Shown: positions 20,639 through 30,319 of the stretch, piece after piece | How positions within the stretch are numbered: the stretch's first letter is position 1 | Layout: each line of letters opens with the position of its first letter | Made by a program: the position numbers and the translations under genes | Notes under the pieces: generated by a model | Databases searched by the model: none | What the model saw: only the letters and a program-made list of their open reading frames with translations | Told to the model about the DNA's origin: nothing | Assembly (NCBI GenBank): GCA_035369845.1 | Contig: DAOOVD010000015.1 | Location: 1 to 48,183 of the forward strand | Direction of reading: 5' to 3' | DNA length: 48,183 bases | DNA from: DAOOVD01 sp035369845 | Lineage (GTDB): Bacteria > Bacillota > Desulfotomaculia > Desulfotomaculales > Pelotomaculaceae

Positions 20639-22996
20639 CTAGGCCAGGTCCACAACCGTCACTCCCAGCCCGCCCTCACTTTGGTCTCCCAGCCGGAAGG
20701 ACCTTACCCTGCGGTGGCCGCTCAGCTGTTTGTGCACGGCCGCCCTCAATGAGCCAGTCCCTTTGCCGTGGATGATGCTTACCCGTGACAAACCCGCAAG
20801 ACAGGCGTCGTCAAGATATTTTTCCACCTGCAGCACGGCCTCGTCCGCGTACATCCCCCGTAAATCCAGTTCCGTCGAGACATCCCTCGCCTTGCCGAGC
20901 ATTACGCCGGCAACCTGGCTTTGCCCTTCCCTTTTTTCCGGCTTTTCCACCCGGCGCAGCTCCCTTACGGGAAAGTTCATCTTAAGAATTCCCACCTGAA
21001 TCTGCACCTCGCCGTCCGGTCCGGGAGGGCTCAGAACATAACCCCTCTGATTGTAATTGGGCAGGAATACTTCTTCGCCGGGACGCAAGTCCCCGGGAAC
21101 CACGCCTTCCAATTTTTTTTCAGGCAATACTCTGCTTATGTCATCATGGATCGCCTTGAGCTTTTCCCTCGCTTCCCGGACGGCGCTTTCCCTGTCCCGG
21201 GCAGCTTCAGCGGCAAGTCTTTGTTTGAGTTCCCTCACTGCGGCCTCCGCCTCCGCGCCGGCCATTTTAACCAGGTTTTTCGCCTCTTCCCCGGCTTTCG
21301 CGATAATGGATTCCCGCCTGCTTGCAAGCTCGGATTCCATTTTTTCATATTTTTCTTTTAAAAGCCGGGCTTCCTCGGAAAGCCGGACAGCCCTCCGGAG
21401 TTCGGCTTCAGCCTCCTGTTGCGTTTTCTCCAGCCTGCTCATCAGTTCGCCGGTCACAATCTGTTCCTCTGTAAGAAAACTCTTTGCCCTTTCTACAAGG
21501 TCCGCGGGCAGGCCGAGCCTGTACGCAATTTCGAAAGCGTTGCTTCGCCCCGGTTTACCGATGGAAAGCCGGTAGGCAGGCCTTAGAGTAACGGCGTCGA
21601 AATCCACGCTGGCGTTCTCCATTCTCTCCAGCACGCAGGCAAAGTCCTTCAACTCACTGTAATGAGTGGTGGCTATCGTTTTGGCCCCGGAAGAATGCAG
21701 CCTCTCCAGTATTGACCGGGCCAGGGCGGCCCCCTCGACCGGGTCCGTTCCCGCCCCCAGTTCGTCCAGAAGGACAAGGCTGTCCGGTCCGGCTCTGCGG
21801 ATGATATCCACTATATTGGTCATATGGGATGAAAACGTGCTCAGTGACTGCTCGATGCTCTGCTCGTCGCCTATGTCAGCGAAGACCTGCCGGAATATCC
21901 CGATCTTTGAGCCTTCACCGGCGGGAATGTGCATGCCGGCCTGCGCCATCAGAACAAGCAGGCCGGCTGTTTTCAAAGCAACCGTTTTGCCTCCGGTATT
22001 CGGGCCGGTAATAACCAGCGTGTCGAAATCGTAACCCAGCCGGATGTTTAAAGGTACAACCTCCCCCTTCAAAAGAGGATGCCTTCCCTGCCGGATGTCG
22101 AGGGAAGCCTCCCCCTCAAATACCGGCGCCCACGCGTTCAGACTGCGGCTGTACCTCGCCCTGGCCATAATAAAATCAAGCTCTCCAAGGGCTTCAAGGG
22201 CAATGCTGAGGGAATCCGAATTCTGGGCCACTTCACCGGATAGCCCGGCCAGAATCCGGTGTACTTCCTGCTGTTCGGCCGCGAACAGGCGCCTCAGCTC
22301 GTTGTTCCTTTCCACCACAGTCATCGGCTCTATGAACAGGGTTGCCCCGCTGGCCGACTGGTCGTGTACGATACCTGGAATCTGCGAGCGGTGCTCTATC
22401 TTTACCGGCACCACGTAACGCCCTTCCCTCACCGTAACGATAGGGTCCTGCAGGTATTTCTGGAACTGCGGGGAGCGAACGAGCACTTCCAGATACTCCT
22501 TGATGTCGGCCTGGGCGTTCAGTATCCTGCGGCGCAGCCGGGCAAGTTCGGGGGAAGCGCCGTCCGCAACCCCGCCGCCGGGCGTGATTGCACCTCTTAT
22601 TTTCTTTTCCAGACCGGGAAGCGATACCATAGAAACGGCAAGCTCGCTCAAAAGGGGGTAGCGTTCCCAATTCTCTTCCAGAAATTTTTTTATCAGCCTT
22701 GACGAGGCAAGCGTCTCCGCCACCGCCCAGAGGTCTTCCGGTTCAAGCACCGCGCCACGGCCGGCTTTCCGCAACTGTACTCTAATGTCTTTCCAGCCGT
22801 TTATTTCCGCAGTCGGATCGAGCCTCATCAACTCCCGCCCCTCGCTGGTTTCCGCCTGCCATTTGAGAATTGCCGCCAGTTCGCTTACCGGCTCCATCTC
22901 CATAACGCGTTCTTTCCCCAGCGGCGAGTTGGCGAAAGAGGCAAGCTGCTCCCGGATTTTGTTGAATTCGAGTCTTGCCTGAATCCTCTTGTCCAT
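20639..22996 (-). CDS. mutS2: MutS2: ribosome-rescue ATPase/nuclease
   Basis: 785 residues from ATG 22996 (MDKRIQARLEFNKI), with AAAGGTG upstream. Residues about 325-350 hold Walker A (TGPNTGGKTVALKTAG) and about 405-420 hold Walker B (DELGAGTDPVEG). A coiled-coil clamp follows (about 515-630), and the C-terminal Smr nuclease domain shows LDLRGMYADEAV and IIHGKGTGSLR. Full-length compared with Bacillus MutS2 (about 785). The family splits collided ribosomes (RqcU) and may suppress recombination. It is the last gene of a leftward run beginning with zapA. Confidence 0.97.
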   Translation of the reverse strand: MDKRIQARLEFNKIREQLASFANSPLGKERVMEMEPVSELAAILKWQAETSEGRELMRLDPTAEINGWKDIRVQLRKAGRGAVLEPEDLWAVAETLASSRLIKKFLEENWERYPLLSELAVSMVSLPGLEKKIRGAITPGGGVADGASPELARLRRRILNAQADIKEYLEVLVRSPQFQKYLQDPIVTVREGRYVVPVKIEHRSQIPGIVHDQSASGATLFIEPMTVVERNNELRRLFAAEQQEVHRILAGLSGEVAQNSDSLSIALEALGELDFIMARARYSRSLNAWAPVFEGEASLDIRQGRHPLLKGEVVPLNIRLGYDFDTLVITGPNTGGKTVALKTAGLLVLMAQAGMHIPAGEGSKIGIFRQVFADIGDEQSIEQSLSTFSSHMTNIVDIIRRAGPDSLVLLDELGAGTDPVEGAALARSILERLHSSGAKTIATTHYSELKDFACVLERMENASVDFDAVTLRPAYRLSIGKPGRSNAFEIAYRLGLPADLVERAKSFLTEEQIVTGELMSRLEKTQQEAEAELRRAVRLSEEARLLKEKYEKMESELASRRESIIAKAGEEAKNLVKMAGAEAEAAVRELKQRLAAEAARDRESAVREAREKLKAIHDDISRVLPEKKLEGVVPGDLRPGEEVFLPNYNQRGYVLSPPGPDGEVQIQVGILKMNFPVRELRRVEKPEKREGQSQVAGVMLGKARDVSTELDLRGMYADEAVLQVEKYLDDACLAGLSRVSIIHGKGTGSLRAAVHKQLSGHRRVRSFRLGDQSEGGLGVTVVDLA

Positions 22997-23021
22997 AATC
23001 ACCTTTCCCGCTCTATCGATG

Positions 23022-25577
23022 TCATATGATTAATTCCTTCGCCTGCTGAATCACACCCCGGTACAGGTGCCCTTTGGTAAAACCCTGAGGGCTGTACTTC
23101 GCCAATCGATCCTTTAAAACCGACAACTTTTTTTCGTCGGGTATTTCAGGAAGCCGCTCCAGAACTGCCCGGTAAGCGGCAACGGCCTCACGGGCGTAGT
23201 CTGCTCCGGTTCGCCTGGCCTCAATTCTCAACACGGAGACGCCTACTCCGGCGAGAAAGCCGATATCCTCGATCATACAGACATCCCGGGAATTAAACAA
23301 GTGCATGCGGCAGAACTGGTCCTGTTCCAACGGAAAAACAATCCCCTTGCGGTCTTTTAACGCGCAACGGCGGCTGCCGCAGGGAGCGGGGCAGCCGTCC
23401 GGTTTGCCGCTTCCCAGCAGGCCTCCCGCGGGACAATATTCAGAAACCATCAGGGGCAGAGCTCCGTGCACAATCAACTCGGCCGGCAGCGGCAACAGGG
23501 GGACAAGCTTCCTCAGCTGCTCCAGGGTCAGCTCGGGCGAAAGAGCGACCCTGCCGGCCCCGGCCTCCTTTAAAAATTCAGCGGTCGCGCGGTTGAACAC
23601 GTTGAGGGAGAAGTCCGCGAAAACCGGCTTGTCCGTGATTTCGCGGATTGTCCTGATCAAACCCAGGTTGCCCGCCTGCACCCCGCCCAGGTTCCTCCCG
23701 GCGATATTTTTCAGAAGACGGCAAAACCATTCCATTTCACCGTCCTGCAATATCCGCGGTGAAGAAAGCACGAAACGGACCCCCGCCTTTTCGCAGACTT
23801 CAATTCCCGAACAGATGTCTTCCAGGGTTACAGGTCCCTTCGAACGGAAATATTCACCCCCGAAACACACTTCATCCGCGCCGGCCTTTACCGCCGCCTT
23901 CAGCGAGGCGAGGTCGGCAACCGCAACGGAAAGAAGCGGGCCGTTTTTTTTGCCGTTTCCCGCTTTTTTTACTGTAAGGGCGGCCGCAAGACGGCGGCTG
24001 AAAACCGTCTCCTCCACGGGTGCACGCCTGTAAGCGGCGGCCCTGCTCTCTTCCAGACCGGCCAGCGCCTTTCTGCGGGCATCATTGATCTCGCTGACCG
24101 GGACCATCAGTTCGCCGTCGAGTGAGCACCGCAATTCTTTCATTGCGAAAGGAGTGTTGCCCAGCCGGGACAACTGCTTTTCCAGATACTCACAAGTCAA
24201 CGGGCGGCTCACCGCCTCCCCGGCCGGCGAATTTGTCTCGGCCAGGCCGGCATGTCCCTCCGGATCTTCAACGCGGATCCTGAGTTTTTCACCGGCGCGA
24301 CCCCGGACTGTAAAAACAAGAGGTATCTTCTTTTGCTCCTTCGGTGAAGTGAAACTCGCCCTCGCCCGCTCGATCAGGTCGGCGTTGTGATTCTTAAAAA
24401 CCCTGTCGCCCGGGAAAACACGGCCGGGCAGGTCCAGATGGACAAGGGCGCCGGCCGGCGCGCGGTGGACAGATGCGCCGTCCAGAATAATACGGTGCAC
24501 CTCGCCGGCAACCCGCCCGCCCTCGCTGACCCAAACTTCTATGCCGTCCCCGACACGCAGCGGCTCTTCCAGGGATATTTGCGCAAGGCGGCTTTTCCGG
24601 TCGAATCCTTTTACCCTCCCCAGACGTATGCCGCGGTTGTTCGGACGTTTGCAGCTCATCAACCCGCTGCCCGGGCGGCCGTAGAAGTAACCCGTGGTAA
24701 AACCGCGGTTGAAAATCTGGGCCAAATCCCTGGCCTCTTCCGGCCTTACGGCAAAACGACCTGACGCTGCCCTGTCCAGCAGTTCCCGGTATATCCTGAC
24801 CACCGTGGCCACGTACTCCGGCCTTTTCATCCGCCCCTCAATTTTGAAGGACGCAATTCCCGCATTGATCAGATCGGGCAGGCAGCCGCTCATGTTCAGA
24901 TCCCTCGGGCTCAGCAAATATTCCCCAACCGCCTGCGGGTCTGCGATTTTTCTCCCCGCGCCGTCAACCAGGGTATAGCTGAGGCGGCAGGGCTGGGCGC
25001 AACGCCCCCTGTTGCCGCTCCGCCCGCCGATAAGGCTGGACATCAGACACTGGCCCGAATAGCAAATACAAAGGGCTCCGTGCACAAAAACTTCGATCTC
25101 GACTCCGCCGTGCTCAACGATCTCCTTTATTGCCTCGAGAGAAAGCTCCCTGGCCAGAACCACCCTCGCAATACCCGCTTCTTTCAACGCATGCACGGTG
25201 GGAAGATTGTGCACGGTCATTTGGGTGCTCGCGTGCAGGGGCAGTTCGGGAATTACCCCGCGGGCAAGCTTCAACAGGCCCGGATCCTGAATCACGGCGG
25301 CATCTGCCCCGCACCGGTAAAGAAAATAAAGGAACCTCAACGCCTCCGGCAGTTCCCTGTCGTCAAGCAGGATGTTGACGGTTACATAAACTTTTACCCC
25401 CCGGACATGAGCGAAATAAACCGCCCGGGAAATTTCTTCGTCGTCAAAATTGGCAGCCGACTGCCTGGCGTTGAAATGTTTGCCGCCCAGGTAAACCGCA
25501 TCAGCCCCGTTTTCCACTGCTGCCACCAGGGAGTCCCAGTCTCCGGCAGGGGCCAGCAGTTCCGGTCTTCCGGGCAT
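23022..25577 (-). CDS. U32-family protein with DUF3656, RlhA-like
   Basis: 851 residues from ATG 25577, which overlaps the TGA of the Nif3-like gene and has AAAGGAG upstream. PELLAPAGDWDSLVAAVENG and ADAVYLGGKHFNARQSA open a U32 barrel. HGALCICYSGQCLMSSLIGG and GRCAQPCRLSY give the conserved Cys cluster that likely holds an Fe-S centre. A second, degenerate U32-like half (LKAAVKAGADEVCFGGEYF) and CPAPCGSRRCAL follow. Long U32 proteins of this type include RlhA, which hydroxylates C2501 of 23S rRNA; that is the best guess, although the family was first annotated as collagenase. Confidence 0.85.
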   Translation of the reverse strand: MPGRPELLAPAGDWDSLVAAVENGADAVYLGGKHFNARQSAANFDDEEISRAVYFAHVRGVKVYVTVNILLDDRELPEALRFLYFLYRCGADAAVIQDPGLLKLARGVIPELPLHASTQMTVHNLPTVHALKEAGIARVVLARELSLEAIKEIVEHGGVEIEVFVHGALCICYSGQCLMSSLIGGRSGNRGRCAQPCRLSYTLVDGAGRKIADPQAVGEYLLSPRDLNMSGCLPDLINAGIASFKIEGRMKRPEYVATVVRIYRELLDRAASGRFAVRPEEARDLAQIFNRGFTTGYFYGRPGSGLMSCKRPNNRGIRLGRVKGFDRKSRLAQISLEEPLRVGDGIEVWVSEGGRVAGEVHRIILDGASVHRAPAGALVHLDLPGRVFPGDRVFKNHNADLIERARASFTSPKEQKKIPLVFTVRGRAGEKLRIRVEDPEGHAGLAETNSPAGEAVSRPLTCEYLEKQLSRLGNTPFAMKELRCSLDGELMVPVSEINDARRKALAGLEESRAAAYRRAPVEETVFSRRLAAALTVKKAGNGKKNGPLLSVAVADLASLKAAVKAGADEVCFGGEYFRSKGPVTLEDICSGIEVCEKAGVRFVLSSPRILQDGEMEWFCRLLKNIAGRNLGGVQAGNLGLIRTIREITDKPVFADFSLNVFNRATAEFLKEAGAGRVALSPELTLEQLRKLVPLLPLPAELIVHGALPLMVSEYCPAGGLLGSGKPDGCPAPCGSRRCALKDRKGIVFPLEQDQFCRMHLFNSRDVCMIEDIGFLAGVGVSVLRIEARRTGADYAREAVAAYRAVLERLPEIPDEKKLSVLKDRLAKYSPQGFTKGHLYRGVIQQAKELII

Positions 25578-26539
25578 CAAGCCTGCTCCTTTCGCTCACA
25601 TCTCAAGAGACCTGCGCACGGGATAATCTCCAAACCCCGCCTGGCAAGCTCGTCCAGGAAGAGGTTCATCCCCAGCGAATCACTGGCCATATGTCCCGCC
25701 ACAACGACGTTGACGTGATTTTTCTCGGCCTCCTTGCGGTGCTTTTCCCCGATGTGCATGACCACGAGGGTGCCGACCCCGGCCACCGCAAGCTTGGCAT
25801 AAGCGTCCTCGGAGCCGCTGGTCCCCCCGGTGACGTCCACCATGATCTTGCCTGCGCGTCTGTCCTTATTGCCCACCATTATTGTCGGTCCGGCGTTGTA
25901 TCTGACCGCCTCCGCGTATTCCGGGATTTCCTTCAGCGCCTTTACAACATCGCCGAGGGTGTCCGGCTTCTTCTCGTCCAGATAAGTCTGAAGAAAATCG
26001 CTTACATGGTTGTCGGCCGGTGTATGCACGCACATGAGAGGTATGTCCAAAAGCCTTGCCGCATCCACAGCCCGGTTGTGGTTCAGAGGCAGCAGGCCGC
26101 GTTTGACTTCGTTGATCCTCGAGTCCATTATTCCTTCAGCCACATTTATCGGAACACCGAATTTGGCCAGCAGGTCCTCCTGGAGGTCCATCACCCTGTA
26201 AAGGGCGGACATGGCCTTTCCTTCCGGATGATGCGCCAGTATCAGATCAATTTTTTTGCCACGGCTCGACAATCTGTCGGCCAGCAAGACTTCGCCCGTT
26301 TCCATATCGATGCCGGCAATTATTCTTTCGACCTCCCGCTCGGGATCGCCGTAAAGGATGCGGGTGTCGCTGTACGGGTTGAACAGGCGGTCCCGGTCAA
26401 ACTCTTTTTTTTCTTCTTCCTTCATTTCATCGTACAATTTTTTTTCTTTTCCCAGCAGCTTTAAAACAGCATCTTTGGAGCGCGGGTCTTTTTCAATTCC
26501 CCTTTCAACGGCAAGCTCGTAAATTTCCCTTATTTTCAC
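25577..26539 (-). CDS. Nif3-like dinuclear metal protein
   Basis: 320 residues; GTG 26539 with GGAGGAAAGACCG upstream. LILAHHPEGKAM and HIGEKHRKEAEKNHVNVVVA-GHMASD carry the His and Glu ligands expected in Nif3/YbgI (DUF34) proteins. PLMCVHTPADNHVSDF and GGTSGSEDAYAKLAVAGVGT match the fold. The N-terminal 70 residues (Lys/Glu-rich) are extra. The function of DUF34 proteins is unsettled. The gene sits between alkyladenine glycosylase and U32, in the same direction. Confidence 0.9.
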   Translation of the reverse strand: MKIREIYELAVERGIEKDPRSKDAVLKLLGKEKKLYDEMKEEEKKEFDRDRLFNPYSDTRILYGDPEREVERIIAGIDMETGEVLLADRLSSRGKKIDLILAHHPEGKAMSALYRVMDLQEDLLAKFGVPINVAEGIMDSRINEVKRGLLPLNHNRAVDAARLLDIPLMCVHTPADNHVSDFLQTYLDEKKPDTLGDVVKALKEIPEYAEAVRYNAGPTIMVGNKDRRAGKIMVDVTGGTSGSEDAYAKLAVAGVGTLVVMHIGEKHRKEAEKNHVNVVVAGHMASDSLGMNLFLDELARRGLEIIPCAGLLRCERKEQA

Positions 26540-26563
26540 CGGTCTTTCCTCCTTTGTTTTGGT

Positions 26564-27175
26564 TCATTTTCTGGATACGAAAGGGTTTCCCCTGATATAA
26601 AACCTGAGCGGCAGGTCGGTTCCTTCCGCTATGCCGATCCGGGTGGCGGTCACGATGTCCTCCTGCTTCACGGAATTTTCCCCGCAAATGAAGAGCGGCC
26701 CCGAAGTCAGATCGATCCCGTTGTGAAGGCGGGTTATTCCCATTGCCTGCACCAGTTTGGCCGGCCCGCTGCACAGCTCGGCAAGCTCTCCCCGCCTCCT
26801 CCTGGCCTGCATTAACCGCTTACCCCGCAGCGGCTCCAGGGCCCTGACCAGCACCGCTTCCCCGACGCCTTCGCCGGCTGTTACGGCGTTAAAACAGTAA
26901 TGCATGCCGTAAATAAAATAAACGTAGGCGTGCCCGGGCGGACCGAACATAACCCGGTTGCGCCGGGTCATCCCGCGGGAAGCGTGGCAGGCGGGATCCC
27001 CCTGGATATAGGCTTCGGTTTCGACAATCACGCCGGCGGTGATTCCTTCCGGAGAACAGTTTACCAGTATTTTGCCCAGAAGTTCTCTGGCTACAGTCAC
27101 TGTCTGCCTGGCGTAAAAAGAACGGGGCAGGATAACCCCCCCGCCGGCCTTCTCAATACATTCCTGCACTCTCAC
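26564..27175 (-). CDS. Alkyladenine DNA glycosylase (AAG/MPG family)
   Basis: 203 residues if begun at GTG 27175, which has GGAAAGG 6 bases upstream; a TTG at 27202 extends it. LPRSFYARQTVTVARELLGK, GVIVETEAYIQGDPACHA (catalytic Glu in the ETEAY motif), RNRVMFGPPGHAYVYFIYGM and CSGPAKLVQAMGI are diagnostic of the AAG family. It removes 3-methyladenine and related damaged purines, starting base excision repair. The position next to polX, a base-excision polymerase, makes a coherent repair pair. Confidence 0.93.
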   Translation of the reverse strand: MRVQECIEKAGGGVILPRSFYARQTVTVARELLGKILVNCSPEGITAGVIVETEAYIQGDPACHASRGMTRRNRVMFGPPGHAYVYFIYGMHYCFNAVTAGEGVGEAVLVRALEPLRGKRLMQARRRRGELAELCSGPAKLVQAMGITRLHNGIDLTSGPLFICGENSVKQEDIVTATRIGIAEGTDLPLRFYIRGNPFVSRK

Positions 27176-27213
27176 CCGGCACCTTTCCAAATATATCGGC
27201 AACGCGAAACAAC

Positions 27214-28938
27214 TTACTTTTTCTTTAAAATCTTTCTCAGCTCTTCCCAGCCGGCGGTATTTACGACATTCTCCCGCTCAAGCCAGGCCCGGCGGGCTAC
27301 GGCCACTCCGTAAGGCATCTCGTCCATCCTCTTCAAATCGTGGGCATCGGTGCTGACAGCCATCCTGATTCCTCTTTCTTTCGCCCTGCGGGCGTTGACG
27401 TCATTGAGGTCCAGCCGGTCCGGCGATGAATTGATTTCTAATATAGTACCACAGTCGGCGGCGGCTTCCAACACCCTTTCAACGTCCAGGGCATATTCAT
27501 CCCTCTGACCTATCAGGCGTCCGGTGAGGTGCCCGATAATATCCACATTTCTGTTTTCCACCGCCGAGATAATACGGGCGGTCATGGTGTCCCGGTCCTG
27601 TTTGAAGGCGCTGTGCACGGAAGCTATTACCAGTTCCGTCTCCTTTAATATTTCCTCCGGACAATCGAGTCCGCCTTTGGGGAGAATATCGACTTCTATG
27701 CCCGTGAGAATGTAAAAACCGTCAGAATTCTCATTTAAAGACCTGATATGTTCGTGCTGTTTTTTCAATCTCTTGGGGGAAAGCCCCCTGGCAATCTTCA
27801 AGGACTGCGAGTGGTCGGTGATTGCAATATACTGGTAACCCTTCTCTCTTGCCCTGGCCGCCATCCTTTCCACGGAGTGCAACCCGTCGCTCCAGTCGGT
27901 GTGAATGTGCAGGTCTCCCTTGATATCCCGCAGGTCGAACAGTTCCGGCAGCCTGTTCCCCAGCGCCGCCTCCACCTCTCCCCGGTCCTCCCTCAATTCC
28001 GGGGGAATGTAAGGCAAACCGAGGCAAGAGTATATATCTGTCTCATTTTTATATGCAAACCGGACCGGGCTCCCGGGAAAATCGGCAGAAAGCCCTTGTC
28101 CTTGTCCAAGCTTCCGCAGCCGCCCGAGGTGGGCCTTGCTTCCCGTACTCAAAAACAGAGCTGTTTCAAAAAAGTCCCCGGACACCACCTCGACGTCGAC
28201 CACAATACCCCAGCCGGTTTGAAAACTTCCGCTCTGTCCGTCTCTCTCAATTACCTCCTTGATGCGGGGATGGCTTTCGAGAATGTCCAACACCTTGCCG
28301 GGATCATCCGAGGCGACCACGAGGTCGATATCGCCCACTGTCTCCTGCCAGCGGCGTATACTGCCTCCCGCCTCGACCCTGGTCGCTCCCGCAACGTCCT
28401 TCAAGTAGCCGGCAAGCTCCCCGGCCAACTCCCTTGCCGTCACCAGCAGCGTCCGTCCGCAACTGTTTTCCCGCGCCTCGATGTATCTTAAAATTGCGTT
28501 TTCCGTCTTGCCGCCCATCCCGGGAAGGCTCTTTACCCTTCCTTCCCTGGCGGCTTTTGCCAGTTCCCCGATGCTGGACACACCCAGGTTCTTGAAGATT
28601 ATCCCCGCCCGCTTGGGGCCAATGCCGGGCAGGGACATGATGTCCAGAACCCCGGAAGGGATCTCCCGCAACAAGTCCTCAAGTTTCCGAAGGCGCCCGG
28701 TGGTCAGAATCTCGTCGATTTTGGCGGCAATGTTCCTGCCTATTCCCGGAGTTTTTACCAACTCTCCTCTTTTCCATATCTCTTCCACGGACTCCTCGAG
28801 ACCGGCCAAAATCCTGGCCGCATTTCTGTAGGCGCGTATCTTGAAAAAATCTTCCCCTTTCAGCTCAAGCAGATCCGCCAGTTCGTGAAATATCCAGGCC
28901 ACCTCGATATTTCGCATGTGAAAAACGCCCCGTTTCAT
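27214..28938 (-). CDS. polX: Bacterial DNA polymerase X (polX) with PHP domain
   Basis: 574 residues (567 if from ATG 28917, MRNIEVAWIFHELADLLEL). Residues about 10-90 are the 8-kDa-type domain, with HhH motifs TPGIGRNIAAKI and LPGIGPKRAGII. The palm shows GSIRRWQETVGDIDLVVAS with two metal Asp, and VDVEVV with the third. The C-terminal PHP domain starts DLHIHTDWSDG and continues with ITDHSQS, EVDIL and STDAHDL, all metal ligands present. Such enzymes combine gap-filling synthesis with 3'-5' exonuclease or AP-endonuclease activity. It follows zapA across a strong terminator. Confidence 0.97.
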   Translation of the reverse strand: MKRGVFHMRNIEVAWIFHELADLLELKGEDFFKIRAYRNAARILAGLEESVEEIWKRGELVKTPGIGRNIAAKIDEILTTGRLRKLEDLLREIPSGVLDIMSLPGIGPKRAGIIFKNLGVSSIGELAKAAREGRVKSLPGMGGKTENAILRYIEARENSCGRTLLVTARELAGELAGYLKDVAGATRVEAGGSIRRWQETVGDIDLVVASDDPGKVLDILESHPRIKEVIERDGQSGSFQTGWGIVVDVEVVSGDFFETALFLSTGSKAHLGRLRKLGQGQGLSADFPGSPVRFAYKNETDIYSCLGLPYIPPELREDRGEVEAALGNRLPELFDLRDIKGDLHIHTDWSDGLHSVERMAARAREKGYQYIAITDHSQSLKIARGLSPKRLKKQHEHIRSLNENSDGFYILTGIEVDILPKGGLDCPEEILKETELVIASVHSAFKQDRDTMTARIISAVENRNVDIIGHLTGRLIGQRDEYALDVERVLEAAADCGTILEINSSPDRLDLNDVNARRAKERGIRMAVSTDAHDLKRMDEMPYGVAVARRAWLERENVVNTAGWEELRKILKKK

Positions 28939-28978
28939 CCGTAACTAATTTTCCCCGAAAAAACGGGGGTTAGCCGTT

Positions 28979-29012
28979 AAAAAGCTCATGAAGCATGCTT
29001 CATGAGCTTTTT
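28979..29012. terminator. Perfect 34-bp palindromic terminator after zapA
   Basis: Two 17-base arms, AAAAAGCTCATGAAGCA and its complement, meet with no spacer at GCATGC. T-runs occur on both sides, so it can act in both directions. The zapA TGA lies inside it. A second hairpin CCCCG/CGGGG (28953-28968) follows leftward. PolX may therefore need its own promoter or readthrough. Confidence 0.85.
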
Positions 29013-29275
29013 TTATTATTACTTTTATCCGGTTCCAACATTCTTATCAGCTCGTCATACTCCGCCTGGAGCCTCTTTAATTCCTCCGCTATATTCAGGG
29101 CGGCCAGCACCGCCGTCTGGGCCTTGGTCAACCTCGGATTGCGACCGGCCAGCTGTTTCATCCTGCGGCTGACGTACTGGGCCAGCGAAATCATATTTTC
29201 CGGCGGACAGTCCCCCTTCAAGGTGTAATACTCGCCGAAAATTTCAACTTCTACCCGGGATTCCTGTTTTAACAT
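29000..29275 (-). CDS. zapA: Cell-division protein ZapA
   Basis: 91 residues. VEVEIFGEYYTLKGDCPPEN followed by ISLAQYVSRRMKQLAGRNPR is the globular ZapA domain, and TAVLAALNIAEELKRLQAEY begins the coiled-coil tail. ZapA bundles FtsZ filaments at the division site. Length fits Gram-positive ZapA. In many clostridia zapA precedes polX or the U32/mutS2 genes, as here. Confidence 0.93.
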   Translation of the reverse strand: MLKQESRVEVEIFGEYYTLKGDCPPENMISLAQYVSRRMKQLAGRNPRLTKAQTAVLAALNIAEELKRLQAEYDELIRMLEPDKSNNKKSS

Positions 29276-29479
29276 AGGCGCCTCCAGGCTGTAAGAATTT
29301 TATCGTTATTTCGCCGCATTTCCCCTTTTTTCCTGCAGTAAAGGAAAATTTTTAGCCCGGCGGCGCTCCGGCTGCTGGAAAACTCCGCTCCGCCGCTCAG
29401 CATGTTCCAGCGGTACTGTGCAGGATTTCTCCGGCACTACGGAGAAATCAACTTTAGCTAAAAGGAAAGGATGTCGACG

Positions 29480-30262
29480 ATGATGAAATGGGACATCACC
29501 AGTCTTTTCATAATCCTGCTGGTTGTTTTTTTGATCACTGCCCTGCCTACTGCAATAAGAATTGTCAACCAGTACCAGCGTGCCGTACTTCTCCGTTTCG
29601 GCAGATTCGTCCGCGTCCTCGACCCCGGTCTGAAGTTCGTTCTCCCGTACGGCATCGACCGCACACTTTACGTGGATTTGAGGATAGCCACCATCGACGT
29701 CTCCGGGCAAGACATTATCACCAGGGACAATGTCCCGGTTTCCATAAACGCGGTGGTGTACTTCCAGGTATTCGATCCCAAGCCCGCCGTACTGAATGTT
29801 GAAAATTTCCGGCAGGCCACCACGCTCCTGGCACAGACCCTGCTGAGGTCCGTCCTCGGATCACACGAACTGGACGACATGCTCTCGGAAAGGGAAAAAC
29901 TCAGCAAGGTGCTAAAGGACGAACTGGACAAGTCCACCGAGCCGTGGGGAGTTCGTGTCGTCACCGTAGAAATCAAATCGGTCGATCTGCCGGAAGGCAT
30001 GAGAAGGGCCATGGCCAAGCAGGCCGAGGCCGAACGTGAGCGTCGGGCGAAAGTTATTTCCGCCGAGGGCGAATACCAGGCATCCGAAAAGCTCCTGGAA
30101 GCCGCGACGGTAATCAGCCGCAACCCATCGGGGCTGATGCTCCGCATGCTGCAAACCCTCACCGAGATTTCAATTGAAAAAAACAGCACCGTAATATTCC
30201 CTCTGCCCGTAGAACTGCTGGAATTTTTCAAGGCAAAAACGGAGGAAAGCCGTAAGGCTTGA
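29480..30262 (+). CDS. Slipin (SPFH/band 7 membrane protein)
   Basis: 260 residues from ATG 29480, chosen because AAGGAAAGG lies 9 bases upstream; ATG 29471 lies inside that site. One N-terminal membrane helix (SLFIILLVVFLITALPTAI) is followed by the SPFH domain: NQYQRAVLLRFGRF, LDPGLKFVLP, ISAEGE... and the typical AKQAEAERERRAKVISAEGE helix. Such proteins form membrane-associated oligomeric cages and organise lipid microdomains or proteases. There is no neighbouring NfeD-like gene, which often accompanies the longer family members. Single-gene unit. Confidence 0.92.
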   Translation: MMKWDITSLFIILLVVFLITALPTAIRIVNQYQRAVLLRFGRFVRVLDPGLKFVLPYGIDRTLYVDLRIATIDVSGQDIITRDNVPVSINAVVYFQVFDPKPAVLNVENFRQATTLLAQTLLRSVLGSHELDDMLSEREKLSKVLKDELDKSTEPWGVRVVTVEIKSVDLPEGMRRAMAKQAEAERERRAKVISAEGEYQASEKLLEAATVISRNPSGLMLRMLQTLTEISIEKNSTVIFPLPVELLEFFKAKTEESRKA

Positions 30263-30319
30263 AACCCGTTTATCAGCTTAATACCGCCCGGGTTTACATC
30301 TCAGGAGGCGAAAGCTCTG

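Noticed and set aside
30263..30300. Terminator between slipin and permease genes
   Set aside because: AAACCCG/CGGGTTT arms exist but the loop is long and no T-run follows; too weak to call.
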